A stretch of 64,000 bases of DNA. Source: Actinoplanes auranticolor (GTDB lineage Bacteria > Actinomycetota > Actinomycetes > Mycobacteriales > Micromonosporaceae). The stretch is taken from the NCBI RefSeq assembly GCF_018332655.1, contig NZ_BOQL01000029.1:1-64000 (forward strand). The letters run 5' to 3'. Position numbers and translations under genes: made by a program. The notes beneath the pieces were generated by a model. It was given only the letters and a program-made list of their open reading frames with translations. It did not search any database and was not told where the DNA came from. Of this stretch, positions 8,378 to 16,819 are shown piece by piece. Within the stretch, counting starts at the first letter, position 1. Each line of letters starts with the position of its first letter.

Positions 8378-8566
8378 TGTCAAAACTCCCTGTTCGCCGG
8401 TGCACGAAAAGGGTTCCGGTGGCCCGCGCGAGGGTGGCGGGCCGGCGGCATCACCGGTCGGGACGTCGCGACCGGCCCGGGTTTGCGCCTCCCGGTCCGG
8501 CCCGCCCGTCACGGCGGTGCCTGCACCGACTCTAGAGCCGCGGCCGCGGCCGCGAAAGCCCCGCGG
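8378..8566. promoter_or_regulatory. Gap with CGGTGC-CT-GCACCG palindrome
   Basis: This 189-bp gap between two minus-strand genes contains the perfect inverted repeat CGGTGC-CT-GCACCG at 8515-8528, close to the end of the EboE-like gene. A second GGTGCAC element lies near 8400. The motifs share a GTGCA core with elements upstream of the EboE-like gene and at 10001-10017, so they may belong to one regulon. No gene is seen. Confidence 0.4.
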
Positions 8567-9664
8567 TCAGTGTGCCGCGCAGGCCTCGGCGGGCGGCGAC
8601 AGGCCGAGCTCACCCAGGGCACTCTTCAGGTACGCGAGCTGGGCGCCCGTGCCCCCGGCGGGGGACTCGACGGCCAGGTATTCGGTGCCGGGGTGCGCGC
8701 CGGAGAGCAGGTGCCGCAGGGCCGCCTGCCAGACCTCCGTGGTGGCGGTCAGCGGCGGGGCCGGCGGGGTGTGCAGCGGCACGTGGCACCGTACCCGCCA
8801 CGGGCCGGGCGGGAAGTCGGCGAGCGCCTGGGCGAGGTCGGTGACCTTCGCGCCGGCCGGGTTGGTCACCGGGTGCGGGTGGCCGGCTTCCACGTACCCC
8901 CGCAGGGCCTCCGCGGCCGCGACCGGATCGGTGGCCTCGAGCGCGGCGGCGATCTCGACCCGGATGACCGCGATGCCGGCCGCGGCCAGCCGGTCCAGGG
9001 CCGCGACCGGGCTCTCCCAGGTGCAGGCGAGGTCGGCCAGGTCGAGGCAGACGCCGAGGCGGTCGCGGTCGAGCCGGCCGAACGCCTCGACGATCGAGTC
9101 GGTGTCGTCGAGCACGAAGCCGGGCTCGGGATGGAAGCCGACGCGGACCGCCCGGCCGGTGTGCCAGGCCACCTCGGCCAGACCGGCGGAGAGCCGGGAG
9201 AGGATCCGGGCGCTCGCCTTCTGCTTGGCGGCGTCCCAGCCCTCGCGCGGGCCGAGGCCGGTGGTGGTCACCGCGCCGCGGACGGCGTCCTCGGGCAGCA
9301 GATCGGTGAGGATGCGGGCCAGGTCCAGCGTGTATTCCAGCCGGGCCGGATCGCTCCAGTCGGGGACGGCGGGGTCCTCGTCGCCGCCCTCGGCGTAGGG
9401 CGCTCCGCTCAGCGTGACGGCCTCGAGCCCGCGGGCTTCGAGCTCGGCACGCAGCCGGGTGCGGGAGCGCCCGTCGATCGCGAGGGCGGCGGCGAGGGTG
9501 GGCGGGAGCCAGAGGCTCACCCCCAGGGTCTCCACGGCCAGCCGGTCACGGACGGCGGCGTACGCGTCGAGGTGCTCGACGACGGCCGGGAGATCCCGGG
9601 CAGGCCGCTCGTGTGTGCCGTGGCTCAAGTGGACGACCCGGCCCGAGTGGTGGCGCAGACGCAT
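8567..9664 (-). CDS. EboE-like TIM-barrel protein
   Basis: A 365-residue protein resembling the EboE family of sugar-isomerase-like TIM barrels, called metabolite traffic proteins in eustigmatophyte, cyanobacterial and bacterial ebo clusters. Supporting stretches are the N-terminal HLSHGTHERPARDLPAVVEH, LEAVTLSGAPYAEG near residue 85, and VPDWSDPARLEYTLDLARIL near 105; FHPEPGFVLDDTDS and LGVCLDLADLAC look like active-site strands. AGGAGG six bases upstream supports ATG 9664. No other ebo genes are nearby, so it more likely works with the neighbouring sugar genes here. Three GTGCA repeats with 12-bp period lie just upstream. An ordinary isomerase is the alternative. Confidence 0.65.
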   Translation of the reverse strand: MRLRHHSGRVVHLSHGTHERPARDLPAVVEHLDAYAAVRDRLAVETLGVSLWLPPTLAAALAIDGRSRTRLRAELEARGLEAVTLSGAPYAEGGDEDPAVPDWSDPARLEYTLDLARILTDLLPEDAVRGAVTTTGLGPREGWDAAKQKASARILSRLSAGLAEVAWHTGRAVRVGFHPEPGFVLDDTDSIVEAFGRLDRDRLGVCLDLADLACTWESPVAALDRLAAAGIAVIRVEIAAALEATDPVAAAEALRGYVEAGHPHPVTNPAGAKVTDLAQALADFPPGPWRVRCHVPLHTPPAPPLTATTEVWQAALRHLLSGAHPGTEYLAVESPAGGTGAQLAYLKSALGELGLSPPAEACAAH

Positions 9665-9694
9665 CAGAATCCCTCCTGGAGCGGGGCGTCACCG

Positions 9695-9723
9695 GTGCAT
9701 TCGCACGTGCATCGGTTCGTGCA
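9695..9723. promoter_or_regulatory. Three direct GTGCA repeats, 12-bp period
   Basis: GTGCA occurs at 9695, 9707 and 9719, exactly 12 bp apart, 31 bp upstream of the EboE-like start. On the minus strand a weak -10-like CATACT lies just upstream at about 9730-9735, which would place the repeats around the transcription start. A repressor array is plausible. The binding protein is unknown; the ROK regulator of the cluster is a candidate. Confidence 0.4.
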
Positions 9724-9901
9724 GCGTCCAGTATGGATCATCCCGCTGCGATTCTCCGATGCGGCCGTGGCGGACCGACGGGGTGCCATGACGCCTCCAT
9801 CCGTGGGGTTGTCTGCCCTCGGATACGAGCCTCAACCGCCTGCCGGATCAGCGGCGTACCGGCCGTGCGACGTCCTGACCGGCGCAGACATGATCCATAA
9901 A

Positions 9902-9937
9902 GGGCGGTGGTATCGGCTCATGCCGATGCCACCGCCC
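9902..9937 (-). terminator. Strong terminator after the Gfo/Idh gene
   Basis: A 16-bp stem with one G-T pair (9902-9917 with 9922-9937) closes a TCAT loop. On the minus strand it is followed by TTTATGG. It lies 240 bp downstream of the dehydrogenase stop, so it probably ends the ROK-transporter-dehydrogenase transcript and makes the EboE/isomerase pair a separate unit. Confidence 0.7.
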
Positions 9938-10000
9938 ACCATGACCTGCCTGTGTATCCTCCTGACGGCAAGTCGACACACCATCGGAGAGAGCGTTATC

Positions 10001-10017
10001 TGTGCACCAAATGCACA
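10001..10017. promoter_or_regulatory. Inverted repeat TGTGCA-N5-TGCACA
   Basis: A perfect 6-bp inverted repeat with a 5-nt spacer lies between the dehydrogenase stop and the strong hairpin. It shares the GTGCA core with the array at 9695-9723 and the palindrome at 8515-8528. A regulatory site is likely but unproven. Confidence 0.4.
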
Positions 10018-10176
10018 CTTGGACACGCACGGGACGATCTCACGTGCGGATGTTCCACGGCCGCCCGGCACCGCCCGGGAACCCGGTCGGTCGATGCCGG
10101 ACAGCCGCTCCGCCGCCCGCCCGGCGACCCGGGGCGCAACCGGGTCGTCCCTCGCGGCGTACGGCGGAGGCCTGGG

Positions 10177-11361
10177 TCATACAGCGGCCAGCACGGCCTC
10201 CACGTCGACCCACGCGGACGCGGCGGCCGAGCGCTCCACCGCGTCGAGGACGAGCTGCACCTGCAACGCGTCGGCGAACGAGGGTGTCGGGTCCTGTCCG
10301 GCAGCGATCGCCGCGATCAGGTCCCGCATCTCGTGGGTGAAGGTGTGCTCGTAGCCGATCGGGTGACCCGCCGGCCACCACGCCGCCATGTACGGGTGGT
10401 CCGGCTCGGTCACCAGGATCCGGCTGAAGCCCTGCTCCGCACTGGGCAGCGCGGCGTCGTAGAACTGGAGCTCGTTCATCCGCTCGAAGTCGAACACCAG
10501 CGAACCACGCGAGCCGTTCAGCTCCACCCGGAGCCCGTTCTTGCGGCCGGTGGCGAAGCGGGTCGCCTCGTACGTGGCCACCGCTCCCCCGTCCAGCCGG
10601 GCCAGGAACAGCGCCGCGTCATCCACAGTCACCTGACCCCGGCCCGAGCTGCCGTTGCCCTCCGCCGACAATCCGGCCGCCGCGGTGGGCAGCGGCCGCT
10701 CCTTCACGAACGTCTCGGTCAGCGCGCTGACCCCGGTGATGGACTGCCCGGTGACGTACTGGGTCAGGTCGACGATGTGGGCCCCGATGTCGCCCAGCGC
10801 GCCGGAGCCGGCCACGTCCTTGCGCAACCGCCACACCAGCGGGAACTCCGGGTCGACGATCCAGTCCTGCAGGTAGACCGCCCGGACGTGGCGGATGGTG
10901 CCGATCCGGCCGTCGGCCACCAGCTGTCGCATCAGCGCGACCGCCGGCACCCGGCGATAGTTGAACGCGCACATCGCCCGTACCCCCCGGGTCTGGGCCT
11001 GGGCCGCGGCCTCGGCCATCTCCCGGGCCTCGGCCACCGAATTGGCCAGGGGCTTCTCGCACAGCACGTGCTTGCCCGCGGCCAGCGCGGCGAGCGCGAT
11101 CTCCCGGTGGGTGTCGCCCGGCGTGCAGATGTCGACCAGGTCGATGTCGTCACGCTCGACGACCGCACGCCAGTCGGTGGCGTGCCCCTCCCAGCCGAGC
11201 GTGGCCGCCGCGGCCGCGACCTTGTCCTCGTCGCGGCCGCAGACGACCGACATCCGTGCCGACAGCGGCAGGTCGAAGGCGTGGTTCACGGTGCGCCATG
11301 CCTGTGAATGTGCGGCGCCCATGAACGCGTACCCGACCATGCCGACCCGCAGCTGCCCCAT
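10177..11361 (-). CDS. Gfo/Idh/MocA-family oxidoreductase
   Basis: A 394-residue NAD(P)-dependent dehydrogenase of the Gfo/Idh/MocA family, acting on sugars, inositols or their derivatives. The N-terminal Rossmann motif is VGMVGYAFMGAAHSQAW, the signature CEKPLA (Lys in the conserved EKP motif) lies at about residue 106, and the C-terminal alpha/beta domain contains SGALGDIGAHIVDLTQ, carrying the conserved Asp and His of the active site. AGGAGA six bases upstream supports ATG 11361. It lies 34 bp behind the sugar-binding lipoprotein gene in the same operon and probably oxidises the imported sugar. The substrate is unknown. Confidence 0.9.
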   Translation of the reverse strand: MGQLRVGMVGYAFMGAAHSQAWRTVNHAFDLPLSARMSVVCGRDEDKVAAAAATLGWEGHATDWRAVVERDDIDLVDICTPGDTHREIALAALAAGKHVLCEKPLANSVAEAREMAEAAAQAQTRGVRAMCAFNYRRVPAVALMRQLVADGRIGTIRHVRAVYLQDWIVDPEFPLVWRLRKDVAGSGALGDIGAHIVDLTQYVTGQSITGVSALTETFVKERPLPTAAAGLSAEGNGSSGRGQVTVDDAALFLARLDGGAVATYEATRFATGRKNGLRVELNGSRGSLVFDFERMNELQFYDAALPSAEQGFSRILVTEPDHPYMAAWWPAGHPIGYEHTFTHEMRDLIAAIAAGQDPTPSFADALQVQLVLDAVERSAAASAWVDVEAVLAAV

Positions 11362-11395
11362 GTGATCTCCTTCTACGACGAAGTGGACGGACCGC

Positions 11396-12439
11396 TCAGA
11401 AGCCGAGCTTGGCGTACTGGGCGGCGTTCTCCTTGGTGATCGTCTCGGAGGCGAGCGTGATCTCCTTGGGGACCTGCAGCTCCACCAGGTCCGACATGCC
11501 CTTGTTCTGGCCGATCAACCGGGCCAGCGAGATCGCCGACGAGGCCATCGAGGGGCTGTAGGTCACGGTCGCCTTGAGCGGGCCGTTGTCGGCGGTGATC
11601 GCGTCGATGGCCGCCTTGGAGCCGGCCCCGCCGACCATGAAGAAGTCCTTGCGGGCGGCCTGGTTGATCGCCGCGAGCACGCCGATGCCCTGGTCGTCGT
11701 CGTGGTTCCAGATGGCGTCGATCTTGGGCAGGGCCTGCAGCAGGTCGGTCGCGGCCCGCTGGCCACCGTCGGCGGTGAAGTCCGCCGGCCGCCGGTTGGC
11801 GACCTTGAAGCCGAACGACGCCAGCGCCTCGACGAAGCCCTTCGACCGCTCCTGGGTGAGCTCCAGGGAGTCGATGCCGGGGATCTCGCCGATGATCGGG
11901 TTGGTGATCCCCTTGGCCTTGAGCTGCTGGCCGATGTAGGTGCCGGCGGCGATGCCCATGCCGAAGTTGTCGCCCTTGATCTGCAGCCGGTACGCGGCCC
12001 GGTCCGGGAAGGCCCGGTCCAGGTTGACCACCGGGATGCCGGCCTTCATGGCCTCCAGCCCGGAGGCGTTCAGCTCCTTGCCGTCGTGCGGCAGCATCAC
12101 CAGCACGTTCGGCTTCTGCGCGATCAGAGTGGCCAGCGCAGCCCGCTGGGTCGCGGCGTCCGCACCGGCCTCGACGGCGCGCAGCTCCACGTCCTTGTAC
12201 GCCTGGGCCTGCGCCTTGGCGTTGTTGGTGATGGCGGCGATCCAGCCGTGGTCGGCGGCCGGCGCGGAGAAGCCGATGACCACCTTGGTGCCCGGGGCGG
12301 CGTTCGGGTTCGAGTCCTCGTTGCCGGTGTTGACCTGGGTGTTCTCCTGCGGGGTGTTGCTGGTGCAGGCGGTCAGCAGGGCGCCGGCGCCGACCGCGGC
12401 GCCACCGAAGAGGATGCGGCGGCGGGACAGGTTAGACAT
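11396..12439 (-). CDS. Sugar ABC transporter substrate-binding lipoprotein
   Basis: A 347-residue periplasmic-binding-type protein of the ribose/galactose class (Peripla_BP_4 fold). The N terminus combines twin arginines with a lipobox (SRRRILFGG...LLTAC), so it is probably Tat-exported and lipid-anchored at the cysteine near residue 25. A disordered Asn/Thr/Glu-rich linker follows, then VVIGFSAPAADHGWIAAI, typical of the first strand and helix of this fold. GGAG five bases upstream supports ATG 12439. It is co-transcribed with the permease and ATPase genes and delivers the sugar to them. Its ligand is probably a hexose, pentose or inositol. Confidence 0.9.
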   Translation of the reverse strand: MSNLSRRRILFGGAAVGAGALLTACTSNTPQENTQVNTGNEDSNPNAAPGTKVVIGFSAPAADHGWIAAITNNAKAQAQAYKDVELRAVEAGADAATQRAALATLIAQKPNVLVMLPHDGKELNASGLEAMKAGIPVVNLDRAFPDRAAYRLQIKGDNFGMGIAAGTYIGQQLKAKGITNPIIGEIPGIDSLELTQERSKGFVEALASFGFKVANRRPADFTADGGQRAATDLLQALPKIDAIWNHDDDQGIGVLAAINQAARKDFFMVGGAGSKAAIDAITADNGPLKATVTYSPSMASSAISLARLIGQNKGMSDLVELQVPKEITLASETITKENAAQYAKLGF

Positions 12440-12497
12440 GTTTTCTCCAGGGGGAACCGGGCGGCCGTCACCGGTCGCCGTGGAATTGTGGGGTAGG

Positions 12498-13580
12498 TCA
12501 GCTCTTGGTACGACCCAGGAGTTGAGTGAGTGACTTGTAACGGAACTGCTGGACCAGCACGGCCGCGACGATGATGGCGCCCTTGACCATGTTCTGGGCC
12601 TCGGTGGAGAGATTGTTGATCGCAAAGAGGTTGGTGATGGTGGAGAACACCAGCACGCCGAACAGCGCGCCGATGATGGTGCCGCGGCCGCCGCTGAGCA
12701 GCGTGCCACCGATGATCGCCGCAGCGATCGCGTCCAGTTCGTACAGGTTCGCCATGGCGGCCTGAGCACTGGTCGCCTGGGACGTCAGCATGACCGCCGC
12801 GATGCCGCAGCAGAGGCCGGACAGCGCGTACAGCAGCACGGTGTGGAACTTGACGTTGATACCGGCCAGCCGGGCGGCCTCCGGGTTGCCGCCGACGGCC
12901 ACCGTGCGCCGCCCGAACGTGGTGCGGTTCAGCAGCACCCAGCCCGCGGCCACGACCAGCGCCAGGATGTAGACCAGCAGCGGGATGCCGAGGAACCGGG
13001 TGCTGGCGATGTCGTTGATCGTGGTGTTGGCCGACACCTGGGTCTGCTTGCCGGAGATCTGCGCCGCCACACCGCGGGCCGCGACCATCATGGCCAGGGT
13101 CGCGATGAAGGGCACCAGCCGCCCGTACGAGATCAGCACGCCGTTGATCAGCCCGACCGCGACGCCGACCACCAGGGCGGTGAAGATCATGCCCATGGTG
13201 CCGTAGCTCTGCGTGGCCAGGGTCGTCGACCAGACGCCGGCCACCGCGATGATCGCACCGACCGACAGGTCGATGCCGCCGCCGATGATCACGAACGTCA
13301 TGCCGACGGTGACCACGCCGATCGCGGACGCCTGCTGCAGGATGGTGAAGGTGTTGTTCTTCACCCAGGTGGCGTCGCCGTAGAGCTCGGGCCGGGTGGC
13401 GGCCCCGATGATCACCAGGATCACCAGCACGCCGATGAGGCCGAGATTACGGCGCAGCGGCTCCGCGCCGTCACCCTTGAACCAGTTGGCCGGCGACTGC
13501 CGCTGCCCGGCAGGTGCTGGCGGCGGCTCGACCGGCGGGCTCTGCGCCGGCAGGCTCGCCTTGGTCGTCTGATCGGTCAT
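12498..13580 (-). CDS. Sugar ABC transporter permease, RbsC-like
   Basis: A 360-residue integral membrane protein of the BPD_transp_2 (RbsC/XylH) family with about ten hydrophobic segments. The signature VGMTFVIIGGGIDLSVGAIIAVAG is at about residues 92-115, and the conserved cytoplasmic loop GGNPEAARLAGINV near 225 is the coupling region for the ATPase. A Pro/Gln-rich cytoplasmic N terminus of about 40 residues precedes the first membrane helix. The start overlaps the ATPase stop by four bases (ATGA), showing translational coupling. It forms the transport channel of the sugar importer. Confidence 0.92.
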   Translation of the reverse strand: MTDQTTKASLPAQSPPVEPPPAPAGQRQSPANWFKGDGAEPLRRNLGLIGVLVILVIIGAATRPELYGDATWVKNNTFTILQQASAIGVVTVGMTFVIIGGGIDLSVGAIIAVAGVWSTTLATQSYGTMGMIFTALVVGVAVGLINGVLISYGRLVPFIATLAMMVAARGVAAQISGKQTQVSANTTINDIASTRFLGIPLLVYILALVVAAGWVLLNRTTFGRRTVAVGGNPEAARLAGINVKFHTVLLYALSGLCCGIAAVMLTSQATSAQAAMANLYELDAIAAAIIGGTLLSGGRGTIIGALFGVLVFSTITNLFAINNLSTEAQNMVKGAIIVAAVLVQQFRYKSLTQLLGRTKS

Positions 13581-15343
13581 GCCGGCTCCCCTTCCATCAG
13601 AGATCCCGCCATGACGAGATCAAGAACAGTGGCTTCGTCGATCTCGCTCGCGGGCGCCTCGTGGATCAGGTGCCCCTCGCGCATCACCAGCACCCGGTCA
13701 GCCAGACCGAGCACCTCGGGGACCTCGCTGGAGACCAGCAGCACACCCACCCCACGGGCGGCGAGATCCGCAATGACCTGGTAGAGCTCGGCCCGCGCGC
13801 CGACGTCCACGCCGCGGGTCGGCTCGTCGAGCAGCAGCAGCTTGGTGCCGCCGAGCAGCCAGCGGCCGACGACGACCTTCTGCTGGTTGCCGCCGGAGAG
13901 GGTGCGCACGGCCCGGCTCACATCGCGCGGGCGCAGCTCCAGCGCCTCGGCGGTCTCCTCCGCGGCCGCACGTTCCTTGCCGACATCGGTGAAACCGCCG
14001 CGGGCGTAACCACTGAAGGTGGCCAGCGTCATGTTCCGGTAGATCGGCTCGTCCAGCAGCAACGCCTGGCTCTTGCGCTCCTCCGGGGCCATGCCCATGC
14101 CGGCCCGGACCGCGCCACCGATCGAGGTGATCCGCTTGCCGTTGAGGGTGACGGTGCCGCTGTCCGCCGGACGCGCCCCGAAGATGGTCTCCAGCAGCTC
14201 CGAGCGACCGGAGCCGACCAGCCCCGCGATGCCGACGATCTCGCCCGCCTTGACGGTCAGCGACGCGTCGGCGAACTCACCCTCCCGGCTCAGCCCCTCC
14301 ACCTGCAACAGCGGAGTGGTGCCGGTCTTGACCTCGCGCGGCGGGAAGACGTACTCGATGGTGCGCCCGGTCATCCGGCTCACCAGTTCCCGGGTGGGGG
14401 TGCTGCGCGCGGGCAGGTTCGCCGCGGTGGTGCGGCCGTCCTTGAGCACGGTGACCCGGTCGCCGATGTCGCGGATCTCCTCCAGCCGGTGCGAGATGTA
14501 GATGACCGCGATGCCCTGCGCGGTCAGCTCGCGGATGATCCGGAAGAGGTTCTCCACCTCGTCATGGGCGAGCACAGCGCTGGGCTCGTCCATGACGATC
14601 AGCCGGGCGTCGTGCGAGAGCGCACGGGCCATGCTGACGATCTGCTTGCCGGCCGCGGGCAACGACCGGACCAGGCGGCGCGGGGAGATGTGGTCGTGCC
14701 CGAGCCGGGCCAGAATCTGCTTCGTCCGGGCCGCCGTGGAGCGCCGCCGCAGGAAGCCGCCGCGGCTCTCCTCGTGACCCAGGAAGGCGTTCTCAGCGAC
14801 GGAGAGATCGTCGACGAGGTCGAGCTCCTGGTAGATGGTGGCGATGCCGGCCCGCATGGCGGCCTGGGGGCTGGCCGGGGCGAACGGCTCGCCCAGCCAG
14901 CTGATGCTGCCCTCGTCGGCGTGGTGGACGCCGGCCAGCACCTTGATGAGGGTGGACTTGCCGGCGCCGTTCTGACCGAGCAGGCAGTGCACCTCGCCGG
15001 CGCGGACCTCGAGCTGGACGCCGTCGAGGGCGCGGACGCCGGGGAACGTCTTGACGACGCCGTCCAGGCGCAGCACGACCTCGCCGATGCCGTCGCGTTC
15101 GCGTTGTCCGTCGGCGGCGGCCGTGCCGTTGGAGGCCGCGCTTCCGCTTCCGGTCGCCGTGCTTCCGGTCGCCGTGCTTCCGGCGGGCGTGCTTGCACCG
15201 GGCGTGCTTCCGGCCGCCGAGCTTCCGGCGGGCGTGTTCTTGGCCGGGCTTGCCGTAGCCGCGGTCGGGTTTCCGCTGGTCGGGGTGTCCGTGGCCGGGC
15301 GGTCGGTGGGCCGGTCGTCGCGGGCCGGTTCGGGGGCGGTCAT
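13577..15343 (-). CDS. Sugar ABC transporter ATPase, RbsA-like, with long N-terminal tail
   Basis: A 588-residue double ABC ATPase of the RbsA/MglA/XylG class that powers the neighbouring permease. The first cassette has GQNGAGKST (Walker A, about residue 124). The second has the degenerate stretch GLVGSGRSE in place of Walker A, as usual for this family, and a signature LSGGNQQKVVVGRWL followed by LLLLDEPTRGVDVGA. The first 80 or so residues are unusual: a Pro/Thr/Ala/Ser/Gly-rich segment with AGSTATGST-like repeats, absent from typical RbsA (about 500 residues). It may be a true disordered extension, or translation may begin internally. It is coupled to the ROK regulator gene by an ATGA overlap. 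Confidence 0.9.
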   Translation of the reverse strand: MTAPEPARDDRPTDRPATDTPTSGNPTAATASPAKNTPAGSSAAGSTPGASTPAGSTATGSTATGSGSAASNGTAAADGQRERDGIGEVVLRLDGVVKTFPGVRALDGVQLEVRAGEVHCLLGQNGAGKSTLIKVLAGVHHADEGSISWLGEPFAPASPQAAMRAGIATIYQELDLVDDLSVAENAFLGHEESRGGFLRRRSTAARTKQILARLGHDHISPRRLVRSLPAAGKQIVSMARALSHDARLIVMDEPSAVLAHDEVENLFRIIRELTAQGIAVIYISHRLEEIRDIGDRVTVLKDGRTTAANLPARSTPTRELVSRMTGRTIEYVFPPREVKTGTTPLLQVEGLSREGEFADASLTVKAGEIVGIAGLVGSGRSELLETIFGARPADSGTVTLNGKRITSIGGAVRAGMGMAPEERKSQALLLDEPIYRNMTLATFSGYARGGFTDVGKERAAAEETAEALELRPRDVSRAVRTLSGGNQQKVVVGRWLLGGTKLLLLDEPTRGVDVGARAELYQVIADLAARGVGVLLVSSEVPEVLGLADRVLVMREGHLIHEAPASEIDEATVLDLVMAGSLMEGEPA

Positions 15344-16524
15344 GACGCCTGCTCGAAGGCCGTGTCGCTGGCCAGGACGGCCGCGCCGCTCACTCCGGCC
15401 CGGGCACCCAGCTCGCTGAGCACCACCGGAAGATTCCCGGTGGCCAGCGGCAGGGACCGGCGATAGACCACGCTGCGGATCTCGGCCAGCAGGATGTGGC
15501 CGAGCTGCGCGAGCCCGCCCCCGATGACGATCATCGACGGGTTCGCGAAGCTGACCAGCGTGGCCAGCGTCGCGCCGACCCGGCGGCCGCCGTCGCGGAT
15601 CAGCCGGATGCAGGTGACGTCGCCCTCGGCGGCCCCGTCGGCCACGTCCCGGGCGCCGATCTCGCCGTGCTGCGCGAACCGCTCGGCCAGGGCCGGCGAC
15701 TCACCGCTGCGGGCGGCCGCACCGGCGTCGCGAGCCAGGGCGGCGCCGCTGAACAGCGCCTCCAGGCAACCGGCGTTGCCGCAGGAACACATCGGCCCGT
15801 GCGCGTCGACCTGGATGTGACCGATGTCGCCCGCGCAGCCGTCGACTCCCCGGTAGACACCGCCGCCGAGGTGGATGCCGCAGCCGATGCCCGTACCGAT
15901 CTTGACGAAGAGGAAGTCGTCCACGGAGTGGGCGACCCCGCCGTGCCGCTCCCCGATGGCCATGATGTTGACGTCGTTGTCCACGACGGCCGGGCAACCG
16001 TGCTCGCGGGCGAGCAGTTCGCGCACCGGATAGCGGTCCCAGCCGGGCATGATCGGCGGCGAGACCGGAACACCGTCACGGAAACTCACCGGTCCCGGCA
16101 CCCCGATGCCGACGGCATCGAGCCGGTCGAAGGCGCCGTCGATGCGGGCCTTGGCGAGCAGCTCGTTGATCCGATGCAGAATGACCTTGGGCCCGGACCG
16201 GATGTCGGCACTCTCGCGGTACGCCGCGACGGGCTCGAGCCGCCCGTTGGTGACCTCGACATCGATGGAGCTGGCGCCGAGGTCGACGGCGGCGAACCGC
16301 AGCCGCGGCTGCAACTCGACGAGAGTGGACCGCCGGCCACCCCGCGAGGCGGCCATCCCGGCCTCCGCGATGTAGCCCGCGGCGACGAGCCGCTCAACCT
16401 CGGCGAGCAATCGGGGACGGGTCAGATCGAGCCGATCTCCGAGCTCGGCCCGAGAGATCGGACCCTCGTCCCGCAACAAGCGCAACAGGCGCAGATGGGG
16501 GGCGTCGACGACATGCACGGGCAC
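15340..16524 (-). CDS. ROK-family transcriptional regulator
   Basis: A 394-residue repressor of the ROK (repressor, ORF, kinase) family. Residues about 8-60 form a winged helix-turn-helix (ISRAELGDRLDLTRPRLLAEVERL). The sugar-kinase-like domain follows, with AVDLGASSIDVEV, VGIGVPGPV, VVDNDVNIMAIGE and KIGTGIGCGI. The zinc-binding ROK motif is present as GHIQVDAHGPMCSCGNAGCLE. It is the first gene of the sugar transporter operon, so it probably represses the operon until the imported sugar or its phosphate binds. The palindrome at 16623-16646 upstream is a candidate operator. Confidence 0.9.
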   Translation of the reverse strand: MPVHVVDAPHLRLLRLLRDEGPISRAELGDRLDLTRPRLLAEVERLVAAGYIAEAGMAASRGGRRSTLVELQPRLRFAAVDLGASSIDVEVTNGRLEPVAAYRESADIRSGPKVILHRINELLAKARIDGAFDRLDAVGIGVPGPVSFRDGVPVSPPIMPGWDRYPVRELLAREHGCPAVVDNDVNIMAIGERHGGVAHSVDDFLFVKIGTGIGCGIHLGGGVYRGVDGCAGDIGHIQVDAHGPMCSCGNAGCLEALFSGAALARDAGAAARSGESPALAERFAQHGEIGARDVADGAAEGDVTCIRLIRDGGRRVGATLATLVSFANPSMIVIGGGLAQLGHILLAEIRSVVYRRSLPLATGNLPVVLSELGARAGVSGAAVLASDTAFEQAS

Positions 16525-16622
16525 CTCCGGCCGTTCACACCGCCGAAACGGGACGGTGTCACGACCGTCACACTAGGGCCCTTCCGGCGCGCTCGTCCAT
16601 ACCTTCTCGATGATCACCACAA

Positions 16623-16646
16623 ACTTTTGTCGCCTGATTCAAAAGT
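16623..16646. promoter_or_regulatory. Candidate ROK operator upstream of the sugar operon
   Basis: The inverted repeat ACTTTTG-N10-CAAAAGT lies about 100 bp upstream of the ROK regulator gene. It is an AT-rich island in very GC-rich DNA, and ROK repressors typically bind AT-rich inverted repeats. Autoregulation of the operon is inferred. Confidence 0.55.
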
Positions 16647-16819
16647 AATGGCATCCGTCAGACGGAACGATGAGCCTCGCCAGGGCGGGCCGGGAGTGCG
16701 TCCGCCGCTCGTCGCTGCCCCCAGATGGTGCCATTCCTCGCCCCAGATCGGGAGCCACCGACGGGCGGAGTCGCCGCCGACGGTCGGGGGAATCGCTGTC
16801 GGTCGCCGCGCCGACCCCG

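Larger units (their letters stand above)
9665..10176. other. Intergenic region inside the sugar cluster
   Basis: About 510 bp without a gene. It holds the GTGCA array (9695-9723), a very strong hairpin (9902-9937) and the inverted repeat TGTGCA-CCAAA-TGCACA (10001-10017). Frames that cross it run through the hairpin and show no protein-like features. It separates the ABC transporter/dehydrogenase transcript from the EboE/isomerase transcript. Confidence 0.6.

Noticed and set aside
10001-10017. CRP-type site
   Set aside because: TGTGCA-N5-TGCACA resembles part of a CRP box, but the core matches the locus-specific GTGCA elements better and no CRP-like consensus TGTGA is present.
7349-10354. 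A 1001-codon plus-strand open frame
   Set aside because: It runs antisense to the isomerase and EboE-like genes and crosses their intergenic gap. The frame is open only because of the high GC content; it has no domain features.
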